From Planctomycetota bacterium (GTDB lineage Bacteria > Planctomycetota > Brocadiia > Brocadiales > Brocadiaceae), in NCBI GenBank assembly GCA_016235875.1, contig JACRII010000080.1:1-39266 (forward strand): 39,266 bases of DNA, read 5' to 3'. A program made the position numbers and the translations under genes. How positions within the stretch are numbered: the stretch's first letter is position 1; every line of letters starts with the position of its first letter. Shown here piece after piece: positions 8,298 to 16,685 of the stretch. Under the pieces are notes generated by a model. The model was not told the DNA's origin. It did not search any database and saw only the letters and a program-made list of their open reading frames with translations.

Positions 8298-8783
8298 TTG
8301 GCACGTTTGGAAGAACCTGTAAATATAGAAGAAACAGTTATAAGGATCAATCGTTGTACAACGGTAACAAAGGGCGGTAAATCAATGAGTTTTAGCGCCT
8401 TAGTAGTCGTTGGAGATAAAAAGGGAAGTGTTGGAATTGGATTTGGTAAGGCGCGGGAAGTACCCAACGCTGTTAATAAAGCAGTTAAAGAAGCTAAAAA
8501 GCAAATGGTTAAAATACCATTGAAAGGCGATACCATACCACATGAGGCATGGGGAAGATATAAAGCAGCCAATGTGTACTTAAGGCCGGCATGTTCTGGT
8601 ACTGGAATAAAGGCTGGCGCTTCTGCGCGAGCCGTGATTGAGTATGCAGGCATTAAGAATATATTAACAAAATGTTACGGTAAGAGAAACCCGCTGAATG
8701 TGGCTAAGGCAACGTTGATGGGTTTGAAAGCTTTGAGAACAAAAGAAGAGGTTGGAGAACTGAGGGGAGTGAAGATAGAATGA
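8298..8783 (+). CDS. rpsE: 30S ribosomal protein S5 (uS5)
   Basis: 30S protein of the decoding fidelity and mRNA entry region. The 161 residues start at TTG 8298, seven bases after an AAGGAGA (8285-8291). The dsRBD-like N-domain reads EETVIRINRCTTVTKGGKSM and the C-domain includes GVGFGKA-type GSVGIGFGKAREVPNAV and SGTGIKAGASARAVIEYAGI. The stop overlaps the rplO start by four bases (ATGA), leaving no room for rpmD (L30), which normally lies here. Confidence 0.97.
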   Translation: MARLEEPVNIEETVIRINRCTTVTKGGKSMSFSALVVVGDKKGSVGIGFGKAREVPNAVNKAVKEAKKQMVKIPLKGDTIPHEAWGRYKAANVYLRPACSGTGIKAGASARAVIEYAGIKNILTKCYGKRNPLNVAKATLMGLKALRTKEEVGELRGVKIE

Positions 8784-9223
8784 ATCTTTTTGATATAAAA
8801 TCAATACCTTTTCCCAGAAAGCGTAAAAAGCGAGTAGGTCGAGGCAGGGGGTCAGGTATGGGAAAAACTTCCTGTAGAGGAGGTAAAGGAGCAACGGCCA
8901 GGTCCGGAAATGAAACAAGTATACAATTTGAAGGTGGGCAAACTCCACTTTTTCGTCGATTGCCAAAGAGGGGGTTCAATAACCCTTTTAAAAGAGAATA
9001 TAGTGTAGTTAATGTAAAGGATATTGAACGGTTTGATAATGGTACCCATGTAAACCCTGAAAAATTAATGGAAGTCGGGCTTATAAGAAAGATATTAGAC
9101 GGTGTAAAGGTATTGGGTGACGGTGAAATCACAAAACCTGTAACGGTGAGTGCTCATAAATTTAGTAAGGTTGCGATAGAAAAGATTAAAGCCGCGGGTG
9201 GAGAAATAAAGGTCTTATCATGA
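8780..9223 (+). CDS. rplO: 50S ribosomal protein L15 (uL15)
   Basis: 50S assembly protein. The 147 residues show the Gly-Arg-rich N-terminal extension RKKRVGRGRGSGMGKTSCRG followed by GKGATARSGNE, then FEGGQTPLFRRLPKRGF and the C-terminal HKFSKVAIEKIKAAGGEI. The start overlaps rpsE and the stop overlaps secY, each by four bases, so the three genes are probably translationally coupled. Confidence 0.97.
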   Translation: MNLFDIKSIPFPRKRKKRVGRGRGSGMGKTSCRGGKGATARSGNETSIQFEGGQTPLFRRLPKRGFNNPFKREYSVVNVKDIERFDNGTHVNPEKLMEVGLIRKILDGVKVLGDGEITKPVTVSAHKFSKVAIEKIKAAGGEIKVLS

Positions 9224-10602
9224 TCGAACAATTTGGAAATATTTTTCGAATACCAGAGTTACGTAAAAAAGTACTCATTACCCTCGGGCTTATCGCTTTA
9301 TGCCGTGTTGGGGTTTATATACCAATTCCTGGAATTGATACAACAGTATTAAAATCATACTTTCATCAATTTACACAAACAGGTGTTGGACAATTATTAG
9401 GCTTGGTGGATATGTTTGCCGGTGGTGCGCTTACTTCTGGTGCGATTTTTGGTTTAGGAGTTATGCCTTATATTAGCGCATCTATCATTTTTCAATTACT
9501 GGTAGGTGTGGTACCTTACCTTGAAAGATTACAAAAGGAAGGTGAAGTAGGTCGGAAAAAGATTAACCAATATACGAGACTTGCAACGGTAGGGTTATGC
9601 CTGTTTCAGGCGTTTGTCATGACGCGAACGCTTTATACGGTAGAATTTAATGGTGTTCCTGTTATACCGGTATATCTCCAGGGTATTGGGTTCCAGTTGA
9701 TGGCGGCGCTTCTCTTGACAACCGGAACTATGACCATGATGTGGATCGGAGAACAAATTGAAGAACATGGTATTGGTAGTGGAATATCAATAGTAATTAT
9801 GGTTGGTATCATTGACCGTTTACCTTGGGCTTTCTCTCAGGTGATGCAAAATTTTACCTTTTCTGTTACACCTGCCGAACATCAGATTGGTATTGTGAAA
9901 TTAATCGTCCTGTTAGGGATGTTTCTTGCGATTGTCGGTGGGGTTATATATATTACCCAGGGTCAAAGACGAATACCAGTCCAGCAGGCAAAGCATACTC
10001 GTGGAAGAAAGGTATACGGCGGACAAAGGCATTTCTTGCCGCTTCGAGTTAATCAAGCCGGTGTAATGCCCATTATTTTTGCGCAATCTTTGTTAATATT
10101 CCCTGCTGCTATTATGCAAGGCATTCAGGTGCGTTTTGAACCTGGAAGCTTTGGATATTGGATTACTTCTCGTTTGTCAGAAGTTTTGCAAGGCGGTGTG
10201 ATTTATGTTATACTTTATATACTTCTCATAACGTTTTTTTGTTACTTTTGGACAGCGATACAATTCAATCCTAAAGAAATGTCAAATAATATGAAGGACT
10301 ATGGAAGTTTTGTTCCGGGAATCAGACCAGGCCAGAGGACGGCAGAATACTTAGAAGGTATCATGGGTAAGATTACATTGGCTGGGGCTGCTTTTTTAGC
10401 GTTAATTGCAATATTACCGAAAATTGTGGCAGGTGGTTTTGAACTGAACCGCGCTATAGCCGGTTTTTACGGTGGAACGGGTTTGCTTATTATCGTTGGT
10501 GTGGCGCTTGATATGGTTCAGAGAATAGAGTCCCATATGATTATGAGACAGTATAGCGGGTTTTTAAGCGGTGGAACCCGAATAAGAGGAAGAATGGGAT
10601 GA
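9220..10602 (+). CDS. secY: Protein translocase subunit SecY
   Basis: Channel subunit of the SecYEG translocon in the cytoplasmic membrane. The 460 residues contain about ten hydrophobic helices. Landmarks are RVGVYIPIPGIDTTVL in the TM1 and plug region, GLGVMPYISASIIFQLL in TM2, and the cytosolic loop QGQRRIPVQQAKHTRGRKVY, followed by LPLRVNQAGVMPIIFAQSLL and PKEMSNNMKDYGSFVPGIRP. It overlaps rplO and adk by four bases each, the usual spc-operon end. Confidence 0.98.
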   Translation: MIEQFGNIFRIPELRKKVLITLGLIALCRVGVYIPIPGIDTTVLKSYFHQFTQTGVGQLLGLVDMFAGGALTSGAIFGLGVMPYISASIIFQLLVGVVPYLERLQKEGEVGRKKINQYTRLATVGLCLFQAFVMTRTLYTVEFNGVPVIPVYLQGIGFQLMAALLLTTGTMTMMWIGEQIEEHGIGSGISIVIMVGIIDRLPWAFSQVMQNFTFSVTPAEHQIGIVKLIVLLGMFLAIVGGVIYITQGQRRIPVQQAKHTRGRKVYGGQRHFLPLRVNQAGVMPIIFAQSLLIFPAAIMQGIQVRFEPGSFGYWITSRLSEVLQGGVIYVILYILLITFFCYFWTAIQFNPKEMSNNMKDYGSFVPGIRPGQRTAEYLEGIMGKITLAGAAFLALIAILPKIVAGGFELNRAIAGFYGGTGLLIIVGVALDMVQRIESHMIMRQYSGFLSGGTRIRGRMG

Positions 10603-11285
10603 TGATTGTGTTTCTTGGACCTCCGGGAGCAGGTAAGGGAACTCAAGCAGAATTGATTAGTAAGGGAAAAAAGATTCCTCATATATCTTCTGGAAATTTA
10701 CTAAGAGAAGCAGTTGAAGCTGGCACTGAGACAGGGAAAAAAGCGAGAAATTACATAGAAAAGGGTCTTTTGGTTCCCGATCAAATAGTTGTTGATATCA
10801 TCAAAGATCGCATATTAAAAAATGATTGTAAGGTAGGTTTTGTTTTAGATGGTTTTCCGAGGACGCTTTCGCAGGCAAAAGTGTTAGACGAGATGCTGAG
10901 AAATCTTGGAAATAGTTTGGATATGGTTTTTTATTTTTCTGTATCCAAAGAAAGTGTGGTCCAAAGATTGTCAGGCAGGTTGATTTGCGGCGCTTGCGGT
11001 GCAAACTATCATAAAATTTATGTTCCATCTTCAAAAGAAGGACTTTGCGATAAATGTGGTGGTAAATTAAATCAACGTGCGGATGATAAACCCGAAACAA
11101 TACTGGAAAGATTAAGGGTTTATCATGAACAGACCGAGGGCTTGATTGGTTACTATAAAAAGAGTGGTATTTTGAGAGAAATTTCGAGTGATGACAGGCG
11201 GATTGAAATGATTACTAAAAATATATCGGATACTATTGAGAATACATTGCAAAAAAAGTCCTTGATTGGTCGAGGGGTAAACTGA
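10599..11285 (+). CDS. adk: Adenylate kinase, zinc-lid type
   Basis: Converts ATP and AMP to two ADP in the cytosol. The P-loop is GPPGAGKGTQ (residues 7-16), the AMP-binding part is SSGNLLREAV and LDGFPRTLSQA, and the long LID domain carries four cysteines C130, C133, C150 and C153 (CGAC and CDKC), typical of the zinc-binding form. A conserved RADDKPETILERL follows. The 228 residues are normal for a long-LID enzyme. Two ATG codons are adjacent at 10599 and 10602; the first overlaps the secY stop. Confidence 0.97.
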   Translation: MMIVFLGPPGAGKGTQAELISKGKKIPHISSGNLLREAVEAGTETGKKARNYIEKGLLVPDQIVVDIIKDRILKNDCKVGFVLDGFPRTLSQAKVLDEMLRNLGNSLDMVFYFSVSKESVVQRLSGRLICGACGANYHKIYVPSSKEGLCDKCGGKLNQRADDKPETILERLRVYHEQTEGLIGYYKKSGILREISSDDRRIEMITKNISDTIENTLQKKSLIGRGVN

Positions 11286-11286
11286 G

Positions 11287-12039
11287 TTGATAGTTTGTAA
11301 ATCCCCCCGCGAGATTGAAATAATGAGGGCTGCGGGAAAGGTCGTAGCTAACGCACTAAGATTAGCCAAAGAGATTGCAGGAAAAGATGTAACGACTGAT
11401 TATCTGAATAAAGAGCTTGAAAAGTATATAATAAGTCAGGGTGGGATACCTATTTTTAAAGGATACAGAGGGTTCCCAAAAAGTATTTGTACGTCGATAA
11501 ATGAAGAAGTTGTGCATGGAATTCCCGGACCGAGAAAATTAAGGGAGGGAGATATACTCAGCATCGATGTCGGAGTTGGCTATCGAAAATATGTTGCCGA
11601 TGCTGCATTAACGATACCTATAGGAGAAGTTACACCAGAGGCTAAAAGACTTATAGAGGTGTGCGAAAAGTCGCTGTTCATGGCAATTAATGTTATAAAA
11701 TCAAATAAAAAACTATCTTTGATATCAAGTACAATACAAGAATATGTCGAAAAAAGTGGTTATTCTGTTATCAGAAATTACACTGGTCACGGGATTGGGA
11801 GGTGCATGCACGAAGACCCACAGGTGCCCAATTTTGTGAGCAAATCATTGTTAGAAGCAGATGAAATTTTAATGTCTGGTGTTACTATTGCCATTGAACC
11901 CATGATATGTATGGGTAAGTATGACACTGAGGTCTTAAACAATAAGTGGACAGTGGTGACGAAAGACAGAAAATTATCCGCACATTTTGAACATACAATT
12001 GTGGTTACCGAGAATGGTGCAGACATTCTAACGCAATGA
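11287..12039 (+). CDS. map: Methionine aminopeptidase, type I
   Basis: Removes the N-terminal Met from new proteins. All five metal ligands are visible: D94 (SIDVGVGY), D105 (VADAALT), H168 (TGHGIG), E204 (AIEPM) and E235 (FEHTIVV). At 250 residues it is the compact type I form without an N-terminal extension. It starts at TTG 11287, one base after the adk stop, giving MIVCKSPREIEIMRAAGKVV. The adk-map-infA order is the common bacterial one. Confidence 0.97.
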   Translation: MIVCKSPREIEIMRAAGKVVANALRLAKEIAGKDVTTDYLNKELEKYIISQGGIPIFKGYRGFPKSICTSINEEVVHGIPGPRKLREGDILSIDVGVGYRKYVADAALTIPIGEVTPEAKRLIEVCEKSLFMAINVIKSNKKLSLISSTIQEYVEKSGYSVIRNYTGHGIGRCMHEDPQVPNFVSKSLLEADEILMSGVTIAIEPMICMGKYDTEVLNNKWTVVTKDRKLSAHFEHTIVVTENGADILTQ

Positions 12040-12073
12040 AAAAAATTTCTGAAACAGACATACCCATTTAAAT

Positions 12074-12292
12074 ATGCCCAAAGAAGAACCCATAAAAGTA
12101 GAAGCAACTGTAAAAGAAGCACTTCCCAATGCGATGTTTTGGGTAGAATTACAGAATGGTCACAAAGTGCTCGCACATGTTTCCGGGAAGATGCGGATGC
12201 ATTTTATTAAAATACTGCCAGGAGACAAGGTGACAATTGAAATGTCTCCTTATGACCTCGATAAAGGCAGAATTATTTATAGACAAGTTTAG
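12074..12292 (+). CDS. infA: Translation initiation factor IF-1
   Basis: Binds the 30S A site during initiation. It is a 72-residue OB-fold protein with the family core [20 protein letters not shown], then [20 protein letters not shown] and the end [13 protein letters not shown]. Length and order (map-infA-rpmJ-rpsM) are classical. Confidence 0.98.
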   Translation: MPKEEPIKVEATVKEALPNAMFWVELQNGHKVLAHVSGKMRMHFIKILPGDKVTIEMSPYDLDKGRIIYRQV

Positions 12293-12336
12293 TGTCGATT
12301 CTAAAATCGACTAATAAGTTTTTAGGATGATAAACG

Positions 12337-12450
12337 ATGAAGGTTCGATCTTCTGTGAAACGAATTTGTGAAAACTGCAAAATAGTTAGAAGGAAAAATG
12401 TAGTTCGTGTAATCTGTTCTAATCCGCGCCATAAACAGAGGCAAGGGTAA
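12337..12450 (+). CDS. rpmJ: 50S ribosomal protein L36 (bL36), zinc-binding
   Basis: ATG 12337 to TAA 12448-12450 encodes 37 residues starting [20 protein letters not shown] and ending NPRHKQRQG. The zinc ligands C11, C14, C27 and H32 (CENC, IC, RH) are all present, so this is the zinc-binding C+ form. AGGATGA lies upstream. It is the smallest ribosomal gene and sits in its standard place between infA and rpsM. Confidence 0.97.
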   Translation: MKVRSSVKRICENCKIVRRKNVVRVICSNPRHKQRQG

Positions 12451-12492
12451 TATCAGACTAATTTAGAAAATAATTTAGAAAGGAATTGATTA

Positions 12493-12876
12493 ATGCCGAG
12501 AATTGCAGGAATAGACATTCCCGCAGATAAAAGGATTGTTATTGCACTCACATACATATATGGGATCGGTAAGGCTTTGTCCCAGAAAATACTGAAAGCT
12601 GTGAATATTGATGAGAACTTACGTGCGAAGGATATTCATGAAGATCAGTTGAGTACGTTGGGTGCTTATATAGAAAAGAATTTTTCTACTGAGGGACAGT
12701 TACGTCGACAGGAAATGCAGAATATTGTGCGTATGAAGAGCATTAATTGTTATCGTGGGATCCGCCATAAGGTAGGTTTACCTGTGAGGGGACAAAGAAC
12801 AAAAACAAATGCACGCACGAGAAAAGGTCGCAAGAAGACAGTAGCCGGTAAGAAGAGTGTAAAAGAATTGGGTTAG
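12493..12876 (+). CDS. rpsM: 30S ribosomal protein S13 (uS13)
   Basis: 30S head protein contacting the P-site tRNA and L5 (bridge B1b). The 127 residues begin MPRIAGIDIPADKRIVIALT with the helix-two-turn-helix motif YGIGKALSQKIL. The C-terminus has the signature GIRHKVGLPVRGQRTKTNAR followed by a basic tail. AAAGGA precedes the ATG. The next gene is a methyltransferase rather than the usual rpsK. Confidence 0.98.
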   Translation: MPRIAGIDIPADKRIVIALTYIYGIGKALSQKILKAVNIDENLRAKDIHEDQLSTLGAYIEKNFSTEGQLRRQEMQNIVRMKSINCYRGIRHKVGLPVRGQRTKTNARTRKGRKKTVAGKKSVKELG

Positions 12877-12931
12877 TATGACGCTCATGTCGTCCTCTCG
12901 ATTGAAGCAGGGTTAAACTTAAGAATTATTT

Positions 12932-13765
12932 ATGGAAATCAAAGAAACAATAGGAGAGCTGTTAAAATCGAGTAAGGAGTTGTTAAAGATAATTGAATTG
13001 GATCTTGACCAATCCAGTGATGAGCGAGATATAAAGAAGTTTAACGAAGTAATAGGGTTTTGTGAGCAAGTTGTACGAATCATAGAAGCGTATCCACAGG
13101 ACAAGGAAATTGTTTTTCTCGATTGTTCGTGTGGTAAATCATATTTATCATTTGTGCTGAATATTATCTTGAAAAAGCACTTTGCTGTAAATACCTATTT
13201 TTACGGTGTTGATACTAATAGAATACTGATAGAAAAATGTGATCGAATTAAAAACAGCCTCGGCTTTCAAAATATGCATTTTATTAACGGCAGAATAATT
13301 GATGTTCAGCCTGAAAAGCCTGTGGACATTGTGATTGCATTGCATGCGTGTGATATTGCAACGGACGAGGCCATTGCCAAGGGCATTAAGTCAGGGGCAA
13401 AATATATAGTTGTAGTTCCCTGTTGTGAAAACCAAATCAGGAGTCGCTTAAAGGTAGGGCATCCGCTTGTCGACTTGACTGATTTTGGGCTTTTAAGGTA
13501 TCGGTTCGCCGATATTTTGACGGAAGCATTAAGGGCACAATTTCTTACTGGCACTGGCTATCATGTAAAACTGACGGAGGTAACGTCCCCTAAGTTTACC
13601 CCAAAAAATTTAATGATAATAGCTCGAAGGAAAAAAGGAAACAAAAGGTATAATTTGGACAAATATAAAAGACTGAACGAAATGTTCAACACAGAGTTTG
13701 TGTTAAATAATTATTTTAGCGAATGTGAGCTGGATCAAAATAGTTTACTTAGTCCTGTTAACTGA
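12932..13765 (+). CDS. SAM-dependent methyltransferase within the ribosomal operon
   Basis: Rossmann-fold methyltransferase of the Methyltransf_32 (PF13679) type, judged by motifs. Motif I is FLDCSCGKSYLSF (residues 62-74), the acidic motif II is GVDTN (92-96), then ALHACDIATDEAI (136-148), VPCCENQ (162-168) and TPKNLMIIARRK (223-234). The paired HxC and PCC motifs are characteristic of this family, whose members include the eukaryotic METTL25 and GSTCD groups. The N-terminal 55 residues are helical. It lies between rpsM and rpsK on the same strand with short gaps and is probably cotranscribed with them. A ribosome or translation-related substrate is inference from position; the substrate cannot be read from sequence. 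Confidence 0.8.
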   Translation: MEIKETIGELLKSSKELLKIIELDLDQSSDERDIKKFNEVIGFCEQVVRIIEAYPQDKEIVFLDCSCGKSYLSFVLNIILKKHFAVNTYFYGVDTNRILIEKCDRIKNSLGFQNMHFINGRIIDVQPEKPVDIVIALHACDIATDEAIAKGIKSGAKYIVVVPCCENQIRSRLKVGHPLVDLTDFGLLRYRFADILTEALRAQFLTGTGYHVKLTEVTSPKFTPKNLMIIARRKKGNKRYNLDKYKRLNEMFNTEFVLNNYFSECELDQNSLLSPVN

Positions 13766-13801
13766 TAGAGAAATTGTTTCGTTTGAGGATAAAAAATAAT
13801 C

Positions 13802-14182
13802 ATGTCAAGTGTAGGTAAGAAAAAAATAAGGCGTAATGTTTCACGAGCGGTTGCGAACATCAAGGCTACTTTTAATAATACATATGTGACGATATCTGAC
13901 GTTAATGGTGAGACGATATGTTGGGCAAGTGCTGGCACGGTAGGTTTTAAAGGGTCGCGCAAAAGTACTCCATTTGCAGCTCAAAAAGCGGCATCGAGTG
14001 CGGCAGAAAAGGCACAAAAGTATGGGGTGCAGGAAATTGAAATTAGAGTCAAAGGTCCAGGTCCGGGCAGGGAATCAGCCATCACAGCGCTTCAGGCGGC
14101 AGGTCTGAGCATAAAGGCGATTGAAGATGTAACACCGCTTCCCCATAATGGTTGTCGTCCAAGGAAAAAACGCAGAGTATAA
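13802..14182 (+). CDS. rpsK: 30S ribosomal protein S11 (uS11)
   Basis: 30S platform protein. The 126 residues include [20 protein letters not shown], then [20 protein letters not shown], the loop [20 protein letters not shown] and the end [18 protein letters not shown]. These are family hallmarks. It is separated from rpsM by the methyltransferase gene. Confidence 0.98.
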   Translation: MSSVGKKKIRRNVSRAVANIKATFNNTYVTISDVNGETICWASAGTVGFKGSRKSTPFAAQKAASSAAEKAQKYGVQEIEIRVKGPGPGRESAITALQAAGLSIKAIEDVTPLPHNGCRPRKKRRV

Positions 14183-14216
14183 TAGGTTTTAAAAAGAGGT
14201 TTGAGAAAGGAAAAAA

Positions 14217-14843
14217 ATGGCTAGATACGTAGGTCCCCAGTGTAGATTATGCAGGAGAGAGGGTGGAAAACTATTTCTTAAAGGGATAAGATGTGATACG
14301 GTTAAGTGCGCAATTACAAAGCGGAAGTATCCTCCCGGTCAGTTTACATGGGGTAGAGGCAAGTTATCAAAATATGGAATCCAATTTCGTGAAAAGCAAA
14401 AAATGAAACGTTTTTATGGAATTTTAGAAAGGCAATTCAGAAATTATTTTAGAAAGGCAGAACGGCAAAAGGGAAATACGGGAGAGAATCTCTTGGTTAT
14501 GTTAGAGAGAAGGCTGGATAATGTTTTATGTTTAGTCTCTTTTGCTGCATCAAGAAAAAGTGCCAGACAGTTAATTCGTCATGGCCACATAACGGTTAAC
14601 GATAAAAAGGTGGATATTGCTTCTTACCTGGTAAAAGTTGGAGACGTTATAAGACCAAAGAATACTGAAACAAACCTAAATATTGTAAAAGCGAATATAG
14701 AATTATTAAAAGGTCGCAACATTCCTGCATGGATAGAATTTAAAGCGGAAATACCAGAGGCGGTAGTAACGCAGCTTCCTGCAAGGGAAGATATTTCAGT
14801 TCCTGTTCAAGAACAGCTAATTGTAGAACTGTGTTCTAAATAA
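14217..14843 (+). CDS. rpsD: 30S ribosomal protein S4 (uS4), zinc-binding form
   Basis: Primary 16S rRNA-binding protein and, in E. coli, the alpha-operon repressor. The 208 residues begin MARYVGPQCRLCRREGGKLF. C9, C12, C26 and C31 form a likely zinc site, the C+ type. The S4 RNA-binding domain reads ARQLIRHGHITVNDKKVDIA. An AAAGGA lies upstream. It lies 35 bases after rpsK; a longer 157-base gap separates it from rpoA. Confidence 0.98.
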   Translation: MARYVGPQCRLCRREGGKLFLKGIRCDTVKCAITKRKYPPGQFTWGRGKLSKYGIQFREKQKMKRFYGILERQFRNYFRKAERQKGNTGENLLVMLERRLDNVLCLVSFAASRKSARQLIRHGHITVNDKKVDIASYLVKVGDVIRPKNTETNLNIVKANIELLKGRNIPAWIEFKAEIPEAVVTQLPAREDISVPVQEQLIVELCSK

Positions 14844-15000
14844 GGAAGTTTGGTTGGTTCAATTCATTCCGCAACTGTAAAGTCAACTGATATATTTTGC
14901 ATAGCCTCACAGAGTTTTGTTTTCTTAAATATATTATTGTTCACAATATAACAATTTATTTTATTTTGAAATCCCTTATTACTGAATTAGGGGGAAAAAT
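14844..15000 (+). other. AT-rich gap between rpsD and rpoA
   Basis: This 157-base gap is the longest inside the ribosomal cluster. It holds a small inverted repeat, ATTGTT and AACAAT around 14935-14955, and ends with AGGGGGAAAA, the rpoA Shine-Dalgarno. Several poor -35/-10 matches exist but none is convincing. An internal promoter or a regulatory site for rpoA-rplQ is possible. Confidence 0.4.
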
Positions 15001-16017
15001 ATGCGAATAAGGTGGAGAGGTCTTGAACTTCCCGTCCGTGTGGATGTGGAACATGAGACTTTGACCGATACATATGGAAAGTTTATAGCTGCTCCTTTTG
15101 AGCGTGGATTTGGTCATTCTGTGGGGAATAGTTTACGTAGGATTCTGCTTTCTTCGTTAGAAGGCAGTGCAGTTGTGTCTGTTAAGATTGACCGGATAAG
15201 TCACGAATTTACCCATATACCTGGTATAGTCGAAGACGTAACAGATATTATGTTAAACATCAAAAACCTCGTTGTGAAGCTACACACCGATCAGCCTAAA
15301 GTGATAAAAATTGAAGCGAATAAAAAGGGTGAAGTAAAAGCAAAAGATATTATAACGGATGATAATATAGAAATTCTGAATGAGGATTTACATATTGCCA
15401 CGCTCTCTGAGGACGTTAATTTCAAAGTAGAGATGGAGGTACGAAAGGGTCGAGGGTATGTGACTGCCGAAGAAAATGAACCTGAGGAACAGGAGATTGG
15501 ATTAGTAGCAGTGGATTCTATATTTTCTCCTGTAAGAAATGTTCGTTTTGCAATTGAAGAAACACGCGTTGGCAGACGTACAAATTATGATAGACTCATC
15601 ATGGAAATATGGACAAACGGCGTAGTGTCTGCAGAGATGGCCCTTGTTGAGTCAGCAAAAATTTTGAGAAAACATTTAAATCCATTTGTACAGTACTTTG
15701 AGATCGGCAGAGAATTGCAACAGGTTGAAAAGAGGATGGGAATTGAATCAGCCCCGGAGATATCAGAAGAAGAGCTTAACAAAAAATTGAGTATGTCTAT
15801 AACGGAATTGGATTTGTCAGTAAGGGCTTCCAACTGCCTTGAAACTGCAAAAATCGCAACGGTAGGCGATCTTATTGCGAAAACAGAGGAACAGCTTCTT
15901 GAGATTAAAAACTTTGGTAAAACTACTTTAAAAGAAGTTAAAAAAAAATTAACACAACTAAATTTAATGATCGGAATGCCTATACCGATTAAACAAATAG
16001 AAAAAGGGAAAGGATAA
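15001..16017 (+). CDS. rpoA: DNA-directed RNA polymerase subunit alpha
   Basis: Alpha subunit that nucleates polymerase assembly and binds UP elements and activators. The N-terminal domain shows FERGFGHSVGNSLRRILLSS (residues 33-52) and the later VGRRTNYDRLIMEIWTNG. The C-terminal domain has LDLSVRASNCLETAKIATVG and LLEIKNFGKTTLKEVKKKL, the helix-hairpin-helix part. The 338 residues are full length. It ends four bases before rplQ. Confidence 0.98.
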   Translation: MRIRWRGLELPVRVDVEHETLTDTYGKFIAAPFERGFGHSVGNSLRRILLSSLEGSAVVSVKIDRISHEFTHIPGIVEDVTDIMLNIKNLVVKLHTDQPKVIKIEANKKGEVKAKDIITDDNIEILNEDLHIATLSEDVNFKVEMEVRKGRGYVTAEENEPEEQEIGLVAVDSIFSPVRNVRFAIEETRVGRRTNYDRLIMEIWTNGVVSAEMALVESAKILRKHLNPFVQYFEIGRELQQVEKRMGIESAPEISEEELNKKLSMSITELDLSVRASNCLETAKIATVGDLIAKTEEQLLEIKNFGKTTLKEVKKKLTQLNLMIGMPIPIKQIEKGKG

Positions 16018-16021
16018 TTCC

Positions 16022-16582
16022 ATGAGACACAGAATGAGGGGAAGGCATTTATCCAGGACTGCCTCACATAGAAAAGCACTGAGGCAGAACATTGCAAATA
16101 GTCTTCTTTCGTACGGGAGAATTATTACAACGCTTGAAAAGGCAAAAGAAACAAAGTCTTTTGCTGAAAAAATAATTACCACTGCTAAAAAAGGGCTGAT
16201 GAAAAAAGAGACTGATAAACCAGGATACGTGCATTGTTATCGTCAGGTTCTTTCAAGCTTGAGAAATGCTGAGGTTGTAAAAAAACTGTTTGGAGAAGGG
16301 CAATGGCGTGAAACTGGTGGTATTGCACAAAGGTATATGAGTCGGAACGGCGGGTATACGAGGATATTAAAGTTGTCAGGAACTCGATTAGGTGTCCTGT
16401 CCGGGAGCAGCGTTGGGAAAATACCAGAACTTGAATACAAGATGGAAGGCAGGGATAGAAAATTACGCATGCTGGGAAGGAGACTTAACGATAATGCATC
16501 TCGCGTGATTTTTGAATTAGTTGAAGGTGCAGTTGAGGCACAGAAAGCCGAGGAAATTAAACCCGAAGTCACTACTGCATAG
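16022..16582 (+). CDS. rplQ: 50S ribosomal protein L17 (bL17), enlarged
   Basis: 50S protein next to the tunnel exit. The N-terminal half is typical: MRHRMRGRHLSRTASHRKAL and IITTLEKAKETKSFAEKII. At 186 residues it is about 60 longer than the E. coli protein. After the core GGYTRILKLSGTRLG there is an extra basic segment of roughly 45 residues (about 125-168), then the usual end motif NDNASRVIFELVEG and a short acidic tail. It is the last gene of the cluster, followed by a terminator. Confidence 0.96.
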   Translation: MRHRMRGRHLSRTASHRKALRQNIANSLLSYGRIITTLEKAKETKSFAEKIITTAKKGLMKKETDKPGYVHCYRQVLSSLRNAEVVKKLFGEGQWRETGGIAQRYMSRNGGYTRILKLSGTRLGVLSGSSVGKIPELEYKMEGRDRKLRMLGRRLNDNASRVIFELVEGAVEAQKAEEIKPEVTTA

Positions 16583-16626
16583 TGGGAGTTAAAATCTTAT
16601 TTTAATCATTTGTTGAGGTAAAATAC

Positions 16627-16669
16627 AAAACCCTTCTACTAACGATTGACGTAGTGGAGGGGTTTTTTT
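16627..16669 (+). terminator. Rho-independent terminator after rplQ
   Basis: AAAACCCTTCTACT (16627-16640) pairs with AGTGGAGGGGTTTT (16653-16666) with two G-T pairs, followed by a run of T. It lies 45 bases after the rplQ stop and closes the ribosomal cluster. Confidence 0.85.
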
Positions 16670-16685
16670 ATCCACAAAGAGAGTT

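Noticed and set aside
8704-9132. Long antisense open frames across rpsE/rplO and other ribosomal genes
   Set aside because: They mirror strongly conserved genes on the other strand, have no ribosome sites and resemble no family.
12931-13765. Methyltransferase as an rRNA small-subunit enzyme with known target (such as RsmA or PrmA)
   Set aside because: Motifs do not match those families; only the general PF13679-like assignment is supported.
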